From the NCBI GenBank assembly GCA_958295665.1, contig OY282560.1, positions 267,810,315 to 267,874,314 of the forward strand: 64,000 bases of DNA, given 5' to 3'. The DNA is from Tipula vernalis (taxonomy: Eukaryota > Arthropoda > Insecta > Diptera > Tipulidae). Made by a program: the position numbers and the translations under genes. The notes beneath the pieces are model-generated. The model searched no databases, was not told the origin of the DNA, and saw only the letters and a program-made list of their open reading frames with translations. This document shows, piece by piece, positions 10,630 to 22,254 of the stretch (positions within the stretch are counted from its first letter, which is position 1; every line of letters begins with the position of its first letter).

Positions 10630-12989
10630 ATGATTTTAATCGAAGACCAACATCCAGTTCTAAGACCAAACGTGCCACATGATAGTGCTAAAGTAAATCC
10701 CAAAGGTGAATTACAGAATTTAAAGATTAAATTGAATTATATATATTCTTTAATTAAAACTGCTTACTCAGCGGAATTTGACGAAAACCCGTTGACTCGA
10801 CTATCCTCTAGAATACAACACATTAACAACCGTTTAACGCGTATTAGGTTTATTAACTCAATAATATCTGGTGATGTTGAAGACCTACTGAACACTACCA
10901 CTAGAATGATCGATATTCACGTAAAGACGGTTAAAAAACAAATGGATTTAAATACGTCGTTAGGTCATCTAGACCAAATCAAAATTCCTGAATGGAGTGG
11001 AGTAATGACGATGGTTCAGATATTTCGTCGATCTCGGATAGGAACGATAATCTTGAAAAGTCAAAATCTATAACCGAAACCTCCAAATCAGCGATGATTT
11101 CACAGGCTAAGAGAATCGAAAATGAACTGATAACTTTCGATCGTCAGAATACATTTAATATTCCGGAAAGAGACTTTATTCAGCCACCTCAAAGTAACGT
11201 AATTCCTAGCCGCACTCATGATCAGAACAATCGCAATTTTCATTCGACCCAAAATAGTCAATCTGATTTTAAGCCCCATTTTATTCAGCGTAGCCCCTTA
11301 AAATGGAATATAACGTTTGATGGATCGCCGGAAGGTCGTTCCGTGAAAAGGTTTATCTTTAAGCTCGAACATTTGGCTGATGCTAATAAGCTACCATTTG
11401 AACAGTTGGTCACTGATGTCAGTTACATATTGAAGGGTATCGCACAAGAATGGTACTGGATTTATATAGAGAAAATCGTTTGCGATTCCGGGACCGTCAA
11501 ACAGATGATGATCTTCGGAATATTCTGGACTCGCGGAAACAGCGATTTCGAGAACCTTTCCAAGATTATTATAGTGGCATGGTTTCTATGTCTCTTCAAT
11601 TGGTGGTTTGGCGACTATTGGAGGGGGGGACTAAAGTTGAGTAGATTAATCTACCAGCTCCGTAACCTTCCAGTAGGGTGCGCATCACGTGAGCTGTTCT
11701 GGTCTTGTCATTAGGCAGCTGCGTGATGGGTACAATTGTGTAAGGGGTAACCTGTTCACAATTCGCAAGTGTACGTACTGCCTCCTCGTGGCAACCACTG
11801 GTAACTAAGGCCACTTGGCACATTTTTGGCCATTTGGCACAGGCTAAAGTACGGCGCTAAAGGAGAAAACCTTGACAAAAAACCCTAATCTAAGGTGGAA
11901 CAGCATATGCCGAAAGATGAATGGCTGGTAGGTTAATCAGCCCAAAATATGCGGACTCTGGATACCAGGCACCCTCCAGTTTTATTTAGCCTTCCTGTAG
12001 TAAAGCTGGGTGACCTACAGGTGATTTGCAATTCCGAGCAACTCGTAAGAGTAAAATCAAACGGAATACGGGGCAGGAGTAGGAATATACGCGAGTGGGA
12101 CAACCCTCTCGAGGTCCTTGAGCTCCAATGCTACCGTCTTTCTAGCGGAACTACATGCTGTAGTAAACATCTAGGAGGGAGAGCAATAAGCCCAGATAGT
12201 ATGTATCACGTACCGGGAGGCAGTATCGTCAGGTTCATTAAGAACCTGAATATTGACTGGACGGATAATTAAGCAGGGGCCAGCACAATAGATCTTTTAG
12301 GTCGCAGTGCGAAGTGGATGATCGGCCGCATGGCCTCCCCAATAATAATAATAATAATAATGTCTCTTCAATTTGACGTTCCGCTATCGAATACTCAACT
12401 TATGTATACGATTCGTAGAAATATGAGAGCAGGATTGCAGGATATGTTAGTAGACCGACACTTTCCAACATTAGAGCAAATGGTTCAATTGTGTGTTCAA
12501 TACGAAGACACCTGGGCTAGAACTGGGTTTATTCCAGAGATGATGTGCCAACGGCGACAAGTCCATGAACTGGAATCTTCCATCGAACAGAGTGAACCAT
12601 CTCCACTTTCAGCGTACGACGAAGAAGTTTGTGCTTTTAACACAGGCCAAAGAAATTATTGGCCAGTGACTAATTTGTTCTCAAATCGGAAATTACATAC
12701 TAAGGCACCTGATGGGTGTTGGAATTGCTATCAATTGGATCACAACTTCAAAAATTGCGGGACTCCCTTAAGACACAAATTTTGTTTTGGTTGTGGCACT
12801 CATGGCGTGTTAAAACCATTTTGCACTAATTGCAAAAATAATTCGGGAAATGCCAACAAGGGGACAGGAACAGGCTGTACCTGGCCTCCGAAAGTATCGG
12901 CATCCAAACCAGAGCAACTTAAACCTCAAATGACGATCTCACAGGGTCAAGTATCAAATACAAGCGAGGAGAACCACAATCCAAAATAA
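10630..12989 (+). pseudogene. gag: Gag of gypsy element B, split by an insertion and a frameshift
   Basis: This is the capsid/nucleocapsid precursor of the retrotransposon particle. The N-terminal part (10630-11073) is basic and helical and shifts frame near 11000-11070 into 10992-11602, which carries a capsid-like region (WNITFDGSPEGRSVKRFIFK ... ISYILKGIAQEWYW type). Coding is then interrupted by the repeat at 11603-12359 and resumes at 12360. The C-terminal half holds a zinc knuckle CWNCYQLDHNFKNC (C-X2-C-X4-H-X4-C, near 12.72 kb) and a second Cys/His cluster (CFGCGTHGVLKPFC), which bind the genomic RNA. The start is uncertain, because open sequence extends a little upstream of 10630. The gene is not functional. 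Confidence 0.8.
11603..12359 (+). mobile_element. TAA-tailed, LINE-derived non-autonomous repeat, copy 1
   Basis: The insertion is flanked by TGTCTCTTCAATT at 11590-11602 and again at 12360, a 13-bp target duplication, and ends in (AAT)n. It matches copy 2 (52165-52815) over ~650 bases at above 90 percent by eye. Near its middle one frame reads EYGAGVGIYASGTTLSRSLS and continues SSNATVFLAELHAVVNI, the start of a LINE RNase H domain. The rest of that domain is missing, so this is not the plain 3' end of an autonomous element. The tail and the RNase H point to an I/LOA-group LINE as source. Confidence 0.85.
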
Positions 12990-13000
12990 TTAAATCTACT

Positions 13001-13423
13001 TTGTATTTCAAATCTCCACATTCTCTCGATATTTCAGAACTCACTTTAAGCAAATCTAGAAGAGTCCAAAACTACTTTCAAACTAGGAAGATGTATAAAA
13101 AACTATTAATTGATTCCTTAATAAATAACTCGACAGATGGTCGTCCGTATGCTGAGGTTGAACTACTTGACAATAAACTAATTGGGTTATTAGATAGTGG
13201 TGCCAAAGTATCGGTTCTCGGTTGTGGTAGTGAACAATTTCTAAAAATGTCAAATGTGAAGTTTCGTAAGTTACACGGTACTCTGAAAACTGCAAGTGGT
13301 TCTTCTGAGACCATTTTAGGTCATATTAGGGTTCCAGTAATGTTTATGGGACAGACACGCTATCTCACACTTCATTTAGCGCCATCCTTAAGCCAACCTC
13401 TATACTTAGGAGTTGATTTCTAG
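13001..13423 (+). CDS. Aspartic protease of gypsy element B
   Basis: The retroviral-type aspartic protease cleaves Gag-Pol and acts as a dimer, each monomer giving one catalytic Asp. Here the catalytic loop reads LLDSGAKVS (near 13.19 kb), preceded by AEVELLDNKLIG. A later hydrophobic segment (LGHIRVPVMF) and the C-terminal ...LYLGVDF complete the ~95-residue domain. It lies 12 bases after the gag stop and in a different frame, so expression would have needed frameshifting. It ends at an in-frame TAG (13421-13423) between protease and RT, after which the same frame continues into RT; the stop is probably a decay mutation. The upstream ~45 residues look like linker. Confidence 0.8.
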   Translation: MYFKSPHSLDISELTLSKSRRVQNYFQTRKMYKKLLIDSLINNSTDGRPYAEVELLDNKLIGLLDSGAKVSVLGCGSEQFLKMSNVKFRKLHGTLKTASGSSETILGHIRVPVMFMGQTRYLTLHLAPSLSQPLYLGVDF

Positions 13424-14423
13424 TCCGCGTTTGGGCTAAAAATACATGTTCCGCCAAGTCAGTCGATTCAAGATCCAGAAGTAAATGAAGTGATTCCTTC
13501 GGTAAATAAAAATAATTCCGAACTTGTATTTCACGATTTACCCCCATCGGAAAAATCGTGTCTCGACCTAGTCATTAAAAGGTTCCCATCCTTCGAACAA
13601 CTCGGCTTAGGAAAGACTCATATTTTGAGCCATTCAATCGACGTAGGTGACGCAGTTCCCATTAAACAGCGCCATTACCCAATATCTCCCGCAGTACTTA
13701 AAGAACTTTATAAGGAACTAGATCGCATGCTCGCTTTAGGTGTAACTGAAGAGAGCTTTAGTTCATGGAGCTCACCCGTTACATTGGTGAGGAAAGCGAA
13801 TGGTAAAGTCCGTTTGTGCCTTGACGCGAGGAAGGTAAACGCAGTTACGGTGAAGGCAGCGTATCCCTTGAATCTCATCGATGGGCTGCTCGGTCGGCTA
13901 GGAGCAACGCGATTTATATCAAGTATAGATTTAAAAGACGCATTTTGGCAGATCCCCTTAGATGAGAGTTCAGGGGATAAGACTGCTTTTACCGTACCTG
14001 GTAGACCCCTCTATCAGTTTACGGTCATGCCATTCGGGCTTTGTAACGCCTCTCAAACCATGTGTAGACTCATGGATAAAGTCATTCCACATGAACTTCA
14101 TCAGAAAGTATTCGTGTACTTAGACGATTTACTTCTAACCTCTGAGACATACGCAGAACACCTAGAGCTCTTGAGCAAAATTGCAAATCTACTCCACAAA
14201 GCTAACTAACCATGGTGTTTTAAAACCTAATTTGGATAAAGTTGCAGCTAACACGGAATATCCAGTTCCGAAAACTATTCGTCAACTTAGAAGATTTCTA
14301 GGCATGACGGGCTGGTATCGACGATTTATAAAAAATTATTCAGATTTGACAGCAGCACTCACCGACCTCCTTAAAAAGTCCAAAAAATTCATTTCGGGGT
14401 CCTGCTGCACAAAAATCGTTTGA
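13424..14423 (+). pseudogene. Reverse transcriptase of gypsy element B
   Basis: This RNA-dependent DNA polymerase copies the element RNA. The domain runs from about 13.62 kb: SIDVGDAVPIKQRHYPISP, then the fingers (SSPVTLVRKANGKVRLCLDA), the first catalytic Asp in ISSIDLKDAFWQIPL, the MPFGLCNASQTM box, and the active site VFVYLDDLLL with both aspartates intact. The frame is the protease frame as far as the stop at 14207-14209. A shift near 14.18-14.20 kb then carries the connection domain (VPKTIRQLRRFLGMTGWYRR) in another frame. The catalytic core itself is undamaged, suggesting moderate age. Confidence 0.88.
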
Positions 14424-14990
14424 AACTCTGAAAGGAACATTATCATCGAGCCCAATACTGTGTAATCCGGATGTTACTCGTCATTTCTATATTCAATGTG
14501 ATGCTTCTAAGACCGGAATAGGCGGAGTATTATTTCAGAAGTCTGACTCAAACGAAGAACGCCTAGTAGCCTATGTATCTGCTAAACTAAACTCTGCCCA
14601 AAGGAATTATAGCACGACGGAATTGGAGTGTTATGCAGCTGTTGTCGGCATCAAAAAATTCAGGCACTATGTTGAAGGTTTTGAATTCACGGTGATAACG
14701 GACCACGCCAGTTTGATATGGTTGATGAGTCAAAAGAAGTTAACTGGTCGTTTGGCACAGTGGTTTCTAAAGCTGCAAGGATTCTATTTCAAAATAGAAT
14801 AGAAGAAAGGATCAGAAAATGTTGTACCCGATGCTCTGTCTCGTAAAGATGCTGATGAACTTTATGTCAATATTACACCTGATTGTCATATAATTGAGAG
14901 TTGTTGTATAGATTTAAATTCAGATGTTTTTCAAGACATTGAATATCAAAAATTACTGAGAAAGCTAAAAACCTAACCTGAAGCTTACCT
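14400..14990 (+). pseudogene. RNase H region of gypsy element B
   Basis: RNase H removes the RNA strand of RNA-DNA hybrids during replication. After another frame change at ~14.40 kb the sequence reads KSFETLKGTLSSSPILCNPD, then FYIQCDASKTGIGGVLFQ with the first catalytic Asp, AYVSAKLNSAQRNYSTTELE with the catalytic Glu, and FTVITDHASLIWLM with the third. A TAG interrupts after FYFKIE near 14.80 kb, before the conserved VPDALSR that closes gypsy RNase H/connection regions. All visible catalytic residues are present. Confidence 0.85.
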
Positions 14991-15107
14991 AAATTTTAAA
15001 GTATTAAATGATCGGTTTTTTATAATTCATCTTTTGGAACACACGACACGTACAGTGATATTGGAAAGTTTTCATTCCAAAACCTTTAATACTGTCACTA
15101 ATATCTG

Positions 15108-16136
15108 GTGCACATTGCCCTATTTCTGCTTCTCACTTCGGTATTGCCAAAACATTGGAATATTTGCGACGACAATTCTTGGCCAACAATGTGTAAAGAC
15201 GTTACAGATTACGTAAAACATTGTGAGGTTTGCAAGGCTTCCAAGGGCGTTAACTATGTAACAAGACCAAATATGGGAAAATACGTAGAAGCAACTCGTA
15301 CGTGGGAAAGAATTTATATTGATTTTCTTGGTCCATATCTCCGGTCAAAATCCGGAAACTGTTTTCTTTTTGTAGTGCTTGACCAATACTCCAGATTTAC
15401 ACTATTAAAACCAATGAAAGACGCGTCCTCTAAGAATGTGATTTCATTTTTAAAGGAAGAGGTTTTTGATATGTTTTCGGTCCCCGAATACTTGATCAGT
15501 GACAATGGAGTTCAGTTTACCTCAAACGCCTTTAAATACTTTCTGGAAGAAAATGGCATTCATCATGTTCGGACTCCTAAATACTCACCACAGTCCAATA
15601 TGTCGGAACGAGTAAATCGCTCCATTTTGACGGCTATACGATCATACATTCGAGAAAACCATTTAAACTGGGACAAATACATCAGCTCTATAGCACTTGC
15701 CTTGAGGAATTCCAAACATCAAAGCACTAGCCAGTCGCCACATTATATAATGTTTGGTCAGCATCATGTAGCGCACGGTTCGCAATATGAATTAATGAAA
15801 TTTTTACAAGACCTTGGGGAAAAGGAACTCAGAATATTAAACTCAGATCGTCAAACTTTAGTGCAAAATAACATTCTTCGACATCTCAAGGAAGCATACA
15901 AAAGAAACACTGATTCTTACAACTTGCGAAGTTACGAAAGGAAGTTCCAAGTAGGTCAAATGGTTTTTGCTAAAAATTTTGTCCAAAGTGATGCCACAAA
16001 ACACTATTCCGCAAAACTCGCCCCAAAATATCAAAAAGCGTTTGTGTTAAGGTCAGTGGGAAATGTGGCTTATGAATTGGCGGATGAATATGGAACAGTA
16101 TTAGGCATATGTCATCTTAAAGATATTAAAAGTTAA
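15108..16136 (+). pseudogene. Integrase of gypsy element B
   Basis: Integrase inserts the DNA copy and makes the short target duplication (GTAT here). The N-terminal zinc-binding region is partly frameshifted; His-containing sequence near 15.15 kb is in another frame, while CEVCK near 15.23 kb supplies the Cys pair. The catalytic core has all three acidic residues: Asp in RIYIDFLGPY, Asp in LISDNGVQFT and Glu in NMSERVNRS. The C-terminal part (RSYERKFQVGQMVFAKNF ... APKYQKAFVL) matches the usual DNA-binding tail. No env gene follows: only ~140 bases separate it from the LTR, with a short hydrophobic frame from 16136 that runs into the LTR and has no clear function. Confidence 0.88.
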
Positions 16137-16278
16137 TGGAAGTTAATTTTGTTTCAATTTGCTATTTTGCCTCAATTCTTCTTATACTTTTCATTTTATT
16201 GTTTATTCAAGTGGAGCCGAATAGTGTTTATAAGCCCGGCAGATATGAGACATCTCTCAGATGGGTCGTCCTCACGAT

Positions 16279-16738
16279 TGTAAGGCCTCCATGTAATTCC
16301 AGGCAACCAACATGTTAGAAAAATTGTAGTTCTCGAAATTTCCCATTAATAATTTTAGAGGAGAAATTTCCGGTTGACAAATTTTAGAAAAATTAAAAAT
16401 TTTATGATCTGGTTGTTGGCTAGTTATATTGGTTTTCGTTTGTTTGGAGAGAGTATCAAAAGGCACGGTTGGGAATGACATGGGTGATCAGTTGTGATGG
16501 AGTAAATTTGAGAAAAATATGGGAACTTAGGCGGACGTGAGTATGTCTATAGGTGAGTTGGTTGCAATCTTTCTTTCCTCAGTATGCGGTTACATAACAT
16601 CTTTTCACAAATGCACACATTTTGAACCCCCCCCCCCAGGCTGAGCAGTTGGCAAAATAACCGCGACTTGTGCATCAATGTGAATTGATCAAATAATTCT
16701 GTTAACAATAGGTCCATAATGGAGGCCTGCTTGTTACA
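16279..16738 (+). repeat. 3' LTR of gypsy element B
   Basis: This is a 460-base block starting TGTAAGGCCTCCAT and ending ATGGAGGCCTGCTTGTTACA, so the termini form an extended inverted repeat. It matches the 5' LTR fragment at 7631 for its first ~200 bases, contains a C10 tract near 16.63 kb, and is followed by GTAT, the right copy of the target duplication. A purine-rich tract just upstream is poor. Confidence 0.88.
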
Positions 16739-17180
16739 GTATCGTTCTCCAAAATAAAAAAACCTAGAAAAAATCCTAAAAAATCAAATTTTTTGAATCT
16801 AACAAATTTTTGAAATATTAATTTAATTCGTTTTATACCTTAGAAGATATAGGCTGCTGCCTCGGACCCCTTATTTGACGGTATTTCTGAAATTATTTTC
16901 TTAGAAATTAGAACATTCTTCAAAAATTTGTATTTTTTAATGATTATTCACATACTAAAATAGAGAACTGCCCAAACTGGCTGATTAAGGTACTCTTTGC
17001 GCAAGGATGACAGGAAAAGGTTAGAAACATTTAAAAAATATTTATTTACATATTTTTATGGATGTCTGGTGTGTCTTAATAGGGTAGTCGTTGACCGTCT
17101 ATAGCTTGGATTCTGGAGGGAGACCAACCATTGCTATACTACAATTATTTTACCAATCCCAAGACAAGTTGGTGAATTAA

Positions 17181-17516
17181 CAAGCTCAGTTGAGTGAAAC
17201 AGAAAAGAGGAGTAAGAAAGTATCGTATTCTCCAATAAGTGGCGGTAGTCTTTTAATTGGGGCCAGCAGCCACAACGCTCATTCTAAAAACGAAGAAAAG
17301 CTTCATAATGAATTGTGTAAAGCTAATAATGCATTAGTTGAAGCCAACAATATAAACAAGCAACAGAATGATACAATTGCATGGATGCAGGAGCGTATTA
17401 AGAAGCTTGAAAACGAAGTTAAAGCTCGGAAGCCAACGGAGGACATCGGTTCTCTTCCTAACCAGAATATAACTCCACAATATGACCAAGTAGGATGTAA
17501 CTTGGCTGTTTCTTAA
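17181..17516 (+). CDS. Short coiled-coil reading frame, possibly a LINE ORF1 remnant
   Basis: An open frame without an ATG at its start encodes about 110 residues. After a Ser/Lys-rich beginning comes a clear amphipathic helix (EEKLHNELCKANNALVEANN and INKQQNDTIAWMQERIKKLE) with hydrophobic residues at heptad spacing. This is what the trimerising coiled coil of a LINE ORF1 protein looks like, but no RNA-binding domain follows. The last ~15 codons overlap the foldback repeat that begins near 17.47 kb. The decayed LINE at 18.5 kb lies on the same strand and could be its partner. Identity is uncertain. Confidence 0.35.
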   Translation, partial: QAQLSETEKRSKKVSYSPISGGSLLIGASSHNAHSKNEEKLHNELCKANNALVEANNINKQQNDTIAWMQERIKKLENEVKARKPTEDIGSLPNQNITPQYDQVGCNLAVS

Positions 17517-18205
17517 CCAATTATGATGAAACACAACAGGTAAACTGGAAATGGGGTTATAACATTATTTTTAGATTAAATTCTGCGGTGTGGCCAAGTA
17601 GGAAGGAACATGACTATTCCAATAACCACGATAAAAATGGAATTCTAAAATGATTTTTGAATAAAGTTATGGAATATGGTCAAGTAGGATGAAACTTAAC
17701 TATTCCTTCCCAATTAGGATGGAAATTGGGTATTTTTTTTACTGATTTTCGATCTGGCTCACAAAAGATAAAACTCAACAACCGCCTGGTTTAAATAAAC
17801 TTCATCAGGCAGTAGCTTTTATTATATACGTTTTTGTGAATCTGGCAGCTGCATAGGTTTCTCATATTGACGTATTTATTATACATCTGCCCAGAACTAT
17901 AATCGAAGTCAAAGGAAACTAAGAAAAAGTGTGCAACAGCACGCGCAACATGAAAGAAACTTCTAATGGTAGTGTACCATTTTAGAATTTCATTTCCGTA
18001 GTGCACATCGAATTTCAGCATAATCAGTAAAAGGAATAGGCCAGTTCTATCCTAACCGCCCATATTCCAGAACTATATTTAAAAATAATTTTAGAATCCT
18101 ATTTCCACCGCAAATGTCAAATTTCATTAAAATCTGTTCAAAAATAGGTAGTTCAATCCTACTTGGCCATATTCCAGAACTTTACCTACAAACCATAACC
18201 GAAAT
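17470..18205. repeat. Foldback repeat built from a diverged ~100-bp unit
   Basis: The motif GGAATATGGTCAAGTAGGAT or a close variant occurs on the plus strand near 17.48, 17.59 and 17.67 kb, and inverted near 18.05 and 18.14 kb. The segment 17638-17715 (AATTCTAAAATGATTTTTGA onward) pairs with the reverse complement of 18032-18101 (GATTCTAAAATTATTTTTAA). The stretch is therefore a tandem array folded back on itself around ~300 bases. It has no coding capacity and is best described as a foldback or MITE-like element. Confidence 0.7.
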
Positions 18206-18479
18206 TTCAGCTTCCAAAACTTTGGAAATGTTGGGAAAATAATGCACTGGAAAGTGACGAACGATATTCTCACTTCTGGTCACATGTGTATCTCGTTTTC
18301 TATTAAACTTAAAAGACCATCGTTTAAACCATACCGTAACAGGAAATTAACTCGAGCTCGTTGTTCTACTTGTTACGCCGAGCACGTCTCGGTCTGCTAT
18401 GTACATAGAATTACAACCATCTTTGCTTATAAAGGCAATTTCGACTGCCTTTTAAATTTCTTGTCCTCTTATCACTAAT

Positions 18480-20820
18480 CAGAAGTCTCGGAACAAACCT
18501 TTTTGGAGTTCTGAGCTTAAAAGGTTAAGAAAATTCGTTAGAAATTTAAAAAATAAAGCCAAAAAATCTAAACTTTAGTATGATCGGGATAACTTCTTAG
18601 TGGCTCAAAAGGATTATGAAAAAGTTTAAGGATAGCTCGCAGATCATCGTGGATTAACTTCTATGAGGGAATTAACAGAATGTCGGCTGTAACTAGATTT
18701 AATAAAGCTTTGGCTCAAAATGATGTTTGTAGACTTAATGCTCTTCGTCTGCCGAATGGTCAGCTCTTCTCTTCATCAATAGTGTTCATCCCCGGTTGTG
18801 ATTTTAGTTCGGATTCTGTTGTTTCCAAGCCTTTCAATATATTCGGGAGCATCTATTTCAACAACTCCAAGCGTTCATTGCAAATAGCATTGTTCCACAA
18901 TGCTGGGGCAAGACTAAATTTCTTTTTATCCCGAAGGCTGGCAATTCTGATTATACGGACCCTAAGTCATTTCGGCATATTGGTCTGTCTTCAACTTTTC
19001 TTAAGACTTTAGAAAGGATAGTCGACATATTTATTAGATATCATTATTTGTCGCTCATCCCACTCAGTAACATCCAATCTGCTTATAGAATTGGTAAGTT
19101 CTGTGAAACTGCTCTACACGGACTTATCACTAAGGTTGAAAGGTCCCTCAATAATAAAGAGTTTCTTATGGGTGCTTTTTTTGGATATTGCGGGAGCTTT
19201 AGATACTTCGTCGTTTGCTACCATTACTAAAGCATGCAGCAATTTTATGGATCGAATCTTTGCTTACACAAGTCGCGCATTGTTGTGGCTGAGCTGGATG
19301 GCTTATCCGTTTCTGTTAAGGTTGCTAAAGGCTGTCCACAGGGTGGAGTGCTCTCTCTTCTGCTGTGGCGTTTGGTCATTGACGAGCTACTTATTAAACA
19401 ACACCATTCTAGGCGTATAAATATTGAAGTTTTTTCTGTTCCCTCTCTTTTTGGAAGGGCGATTACTAGATCCGACCATGAAAAACATCTTGGTGTCTTT
19501 TTGGATAGTAAACTCTCTTAGAATTACCACCTTGATTATAAAATTAAAAAAGCTACTGCCATTTTTTGTCAGTGTAGAAGAGCTTTTGAGAAATCGTGAA
19601 GCCTGAGCCGTAAAACGTTAATATTTGTTTACAAATCGTTCGTTTTATCAATCCTCTCATATGCCACAATTGTTTGGTGGCCAGGAACTTGCATATAAAA
19701 ATAAATATTGCTTTTATTGGACTGCAAAATATTGCTTGTAGAGCCATTACTGGAGCTAGTCTATTTTTTTGGTTGCCCCAGTTGAACACCTTCATTCAAG
19801 GCAAAGTTTGCTCTGTAGCGTATCGCTTGAGATACATTGGTGCATGGAGTGTTTTAGGTGCAATGGTGAGGCATTGACTAGTCATTAAAAATACCTTTCA
19901 TTGATACCAGAAATTAATATGGTTATTGATAGGCTATTGCCTGAATTCATCATTATCGGAGTCTCTTCCCTTTTTTCTGATGGCTCTTGCTCTGAACTTG
20001 GTGCTGGATTTGGAACTTACTGCCTTCGGAATAATTTCAGATCGTTTGGTAGGCTGGGTTTGCACTGCACTGTCTTTCAGGCAGAATTAATTGCTAGACC
20101 CATAGTGTTATTGAGGCTATGAGTTTTGCAGTTAATAAAAATATTTTTTTCTGTACGGATAGTAAAGCTGTGCTGAATTCATTGAAAAATCCCTTGACTA
20201 TTTCTGAACTTGTTAAGGACTGTAAGCATGCCATCAACCTTCTTTGTTGTAAAAATAGAGTGTCTGTCTTAAGGGTACCGGCTCATTGTGAAATTGAAGG
20301 TAATAAGATCGCCGATTCCCCAGCCAAGGCTGGCTCGCGATTAACATTAATCGGTCCCTTTTAATGGCTGTAAAAATGCTATAAAAAACTTCGCTCTTAA
20401 ATGGCTACGGCTGAAGTGGCGTAAGGCGAAGCACTTTATTAGAAAACCAGATCGAAGGTTTACTAAGTTTGCTGACAGAATACTGGTCGCAATCCTCACT
20501 TGGCTTGGCTCAAGATGATATATGTGATGACTGCCTCGAAGAGATAGACAGCGGTATTCACTTTGTATGCAGTTGTCCAGCTTTCAAAATTGTTCGTTTT
20601 CAATTGTTGAATTGTAGGACTATCGATATAGGTAGGCTGCCTTTTCTCCCTTGGTCTAAACTGATCCAGTGTGGCAAGGTTGCAGTGCGCATCCGTGAGT
20701 TGGGATATAATCCTAGGTTCGCACCATGGGCCCCTGTGGCATTGAGTGAGAAACCTCTATGAGTTCCAACCAATTTCAATAGTAATCGTTGAATCAATAA
20801 ATTTACTAATTCTTTCATAT
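18480..20820 (+). pseudogene. Decayed RNase-H-bearing LINE, ORF2 part (I/R1/LOA group)
   Basis: ORF2 of such LINEs makes an endonuclease, RT and RNase H. Here the endonuclease is missing. A linker (INRMSAVTRFNKALAQNDVC) leads into RT: FIPKAGNSDYTDPKSFRHIG, then LDIAGALDTSSFATITKA where DIEGAFD is typical, and GCPQGGVLSLLLW. The active-site box is not readable. RNase H follows at 19.97-20.34 kb (LFSDGSCSELGAGFGTYC ... AELIA ... FCTDSKAVLNSL ... VPAHCEIEGNKIAD), and last a C-terminal Cys/His cluster (CDDCLEEIDSGIHFVCSCP). At least six frame changes and several stops separate these pieces. No poly-A or simple tail is clear beyond ~20.82 kb. Confidence 0.8.
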
Positions 20821-22254
20821 TGATGAATTGCTGCTTATCTAACTTAAATTTATAAATTTTTATTTAACTTAAACAGTTAAACTTTATTTTATTCGAAACG
20901 TACTAATTCTTCGAATTTCCCTTTCTATACTTTCATTATTTCTGTATCTCGGACCCGAACATAAATAAGTAACAAAAAATGTTGGGAGTTGGGATCGTCA
21001 TCAATCAAATATATTTATTTAATATTTTACGAAGATACTTAGATTATTTCATAAAAAAGTTTTTTTATTTATCGTAGAATCGAGATATTAATTTTAAAAT
21101 AGGGCTGATATATCTGATGAACATATAAAGAGATATTTTTCAGTTCATGATAACAGTTTTTTGGAGTAAAGACCAGAAATTAGTTAAAAATTTAAGGGTT
21201 TGTCATTTAGGTAGTGGTAATGCTTATCAACTCACTACAATACTAATCTCGTAAAATACCAAAAAAAAAAATTTTAACAACAATCAAATCAGAAAACTGT
21301 CTAAATCAGTTAAATAAAACTTAAAAAAACCTATTCAATAAAAATAAATTAAATTTTGTTAAAACCTATAAAAACTAATAAAATTAACTATTTTTATTTT
21401 ATTCGTTTTTTTATAATTCCGCAGACGTACGAGTTTATTTTGAAAGGGTATAAAAAAATATTTTTTGATGGATTAATTTTATTTTTGTTTAGTTTTTATT
21501 GAAAAAACTAATGAACGTGAATGTTGTGTGCTTTCGAGTAAATAAATTTATAAAAAAAAGTTTAACAATAAAAATGTAGAAATATTTGTAGCATAGAAAA
21601 ACTCTACTACATTATTGTTTGTGGGGTGTGGATTGTGCTATAAAGAGGTAATAAAATTAAAAGTTTCAAAGTGTTTTTACAATTTATTTTTTATTACTAT
21701 TTGGTTTCGATTTGCTTTAATTAGTAGTACTTCATACAGTAAAACCTGCCAATCGGACCAATTTGAACTGAATTCAGGCAACCAGCTGGATCTAAAATAG
21801 ATTTGTGAAAGAAATTGTTCTGTATGCTCGGGCCAACTCTTTTTAGTCTTTTTAATTGTAGTTGTTTACTCACGTAACCATGTACTTAGGAGTAAGTTTG
21901 TACCTTAAAACGATCTCAAGTTGAGAAAGTATTTTAGGTAACATAGCGCCTATGAACATTATCCCCGATTTCGTTCTGGTGAATATGTTTCTTTTGAAGA
22001 GATATGTGCCCGAAAAAAAAAATTGGGGGCAACGTCCACTTAACTTAGAAAAGATCCACAACATTCCACAAACAGGAAAATAATTTAATTGATTTTTTCG
22101 GCTTTTTATAGACAAATATATTAATTGTTCATGAGATTCCCAATATTTTCGATTTGGTAATGAGTTCTATTTGTTGGTAGTTTGGTTTCGTACTGAAAAG
22201 TTGGTCAGGATGTGGTGGCCCGGACAAAATTTACCTTATTATGTTAAAAGAGTG
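20821..22254. other. AT-rich interval without supportable genes
   Basis: About 1.4 kb, very A/T-rich, with poly-A runs and short low-complexity frames only. I see no terminal repeats or coding similarity. Confidence 0.55.

Larger units (their letters stand above)
7631..16738 (+). mobile_element. Ty3/gypsy element B with LTR ends and GTAT target duplication, internally rearranged
   Basis: Both ends carry homologous LTR sequence starting TGTAAGG. The outer bases are flanked by GTAT on the left (7627-7630) and right (16739-16742), as expected of a 4-bp integrase duplication. Inside, in order, are Gag (two zinc knuckles), an aspartic protease, RT, RNase H and integrase, giving the gypsy order with integrase last. 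Two foreign blocks lie inside: an antisense R2 plus 28S rRNA block (8772-10403) and a LINE-derived repeat (11603-12359). Only the first ~220 bases of the 5' LTR are recognisable, and no primer site was found. Pol has an in-frame stop and several frameshifts, so the copy is inactive. Confidence 0.8.

Noticed and set aside
16136..16318. Short hydrophobic frame after integrase as an env gene
   Set aside because: It has about 60 codons, runs into the LTR, and shows no furin site, fusion peptide or usable length for an envelope protein.
21990..22050. GGGGGCAACGTCC as a primer-binding site of another LTR element
   Set aside because: No LTR-like end precedes it and no gag or pol follows.
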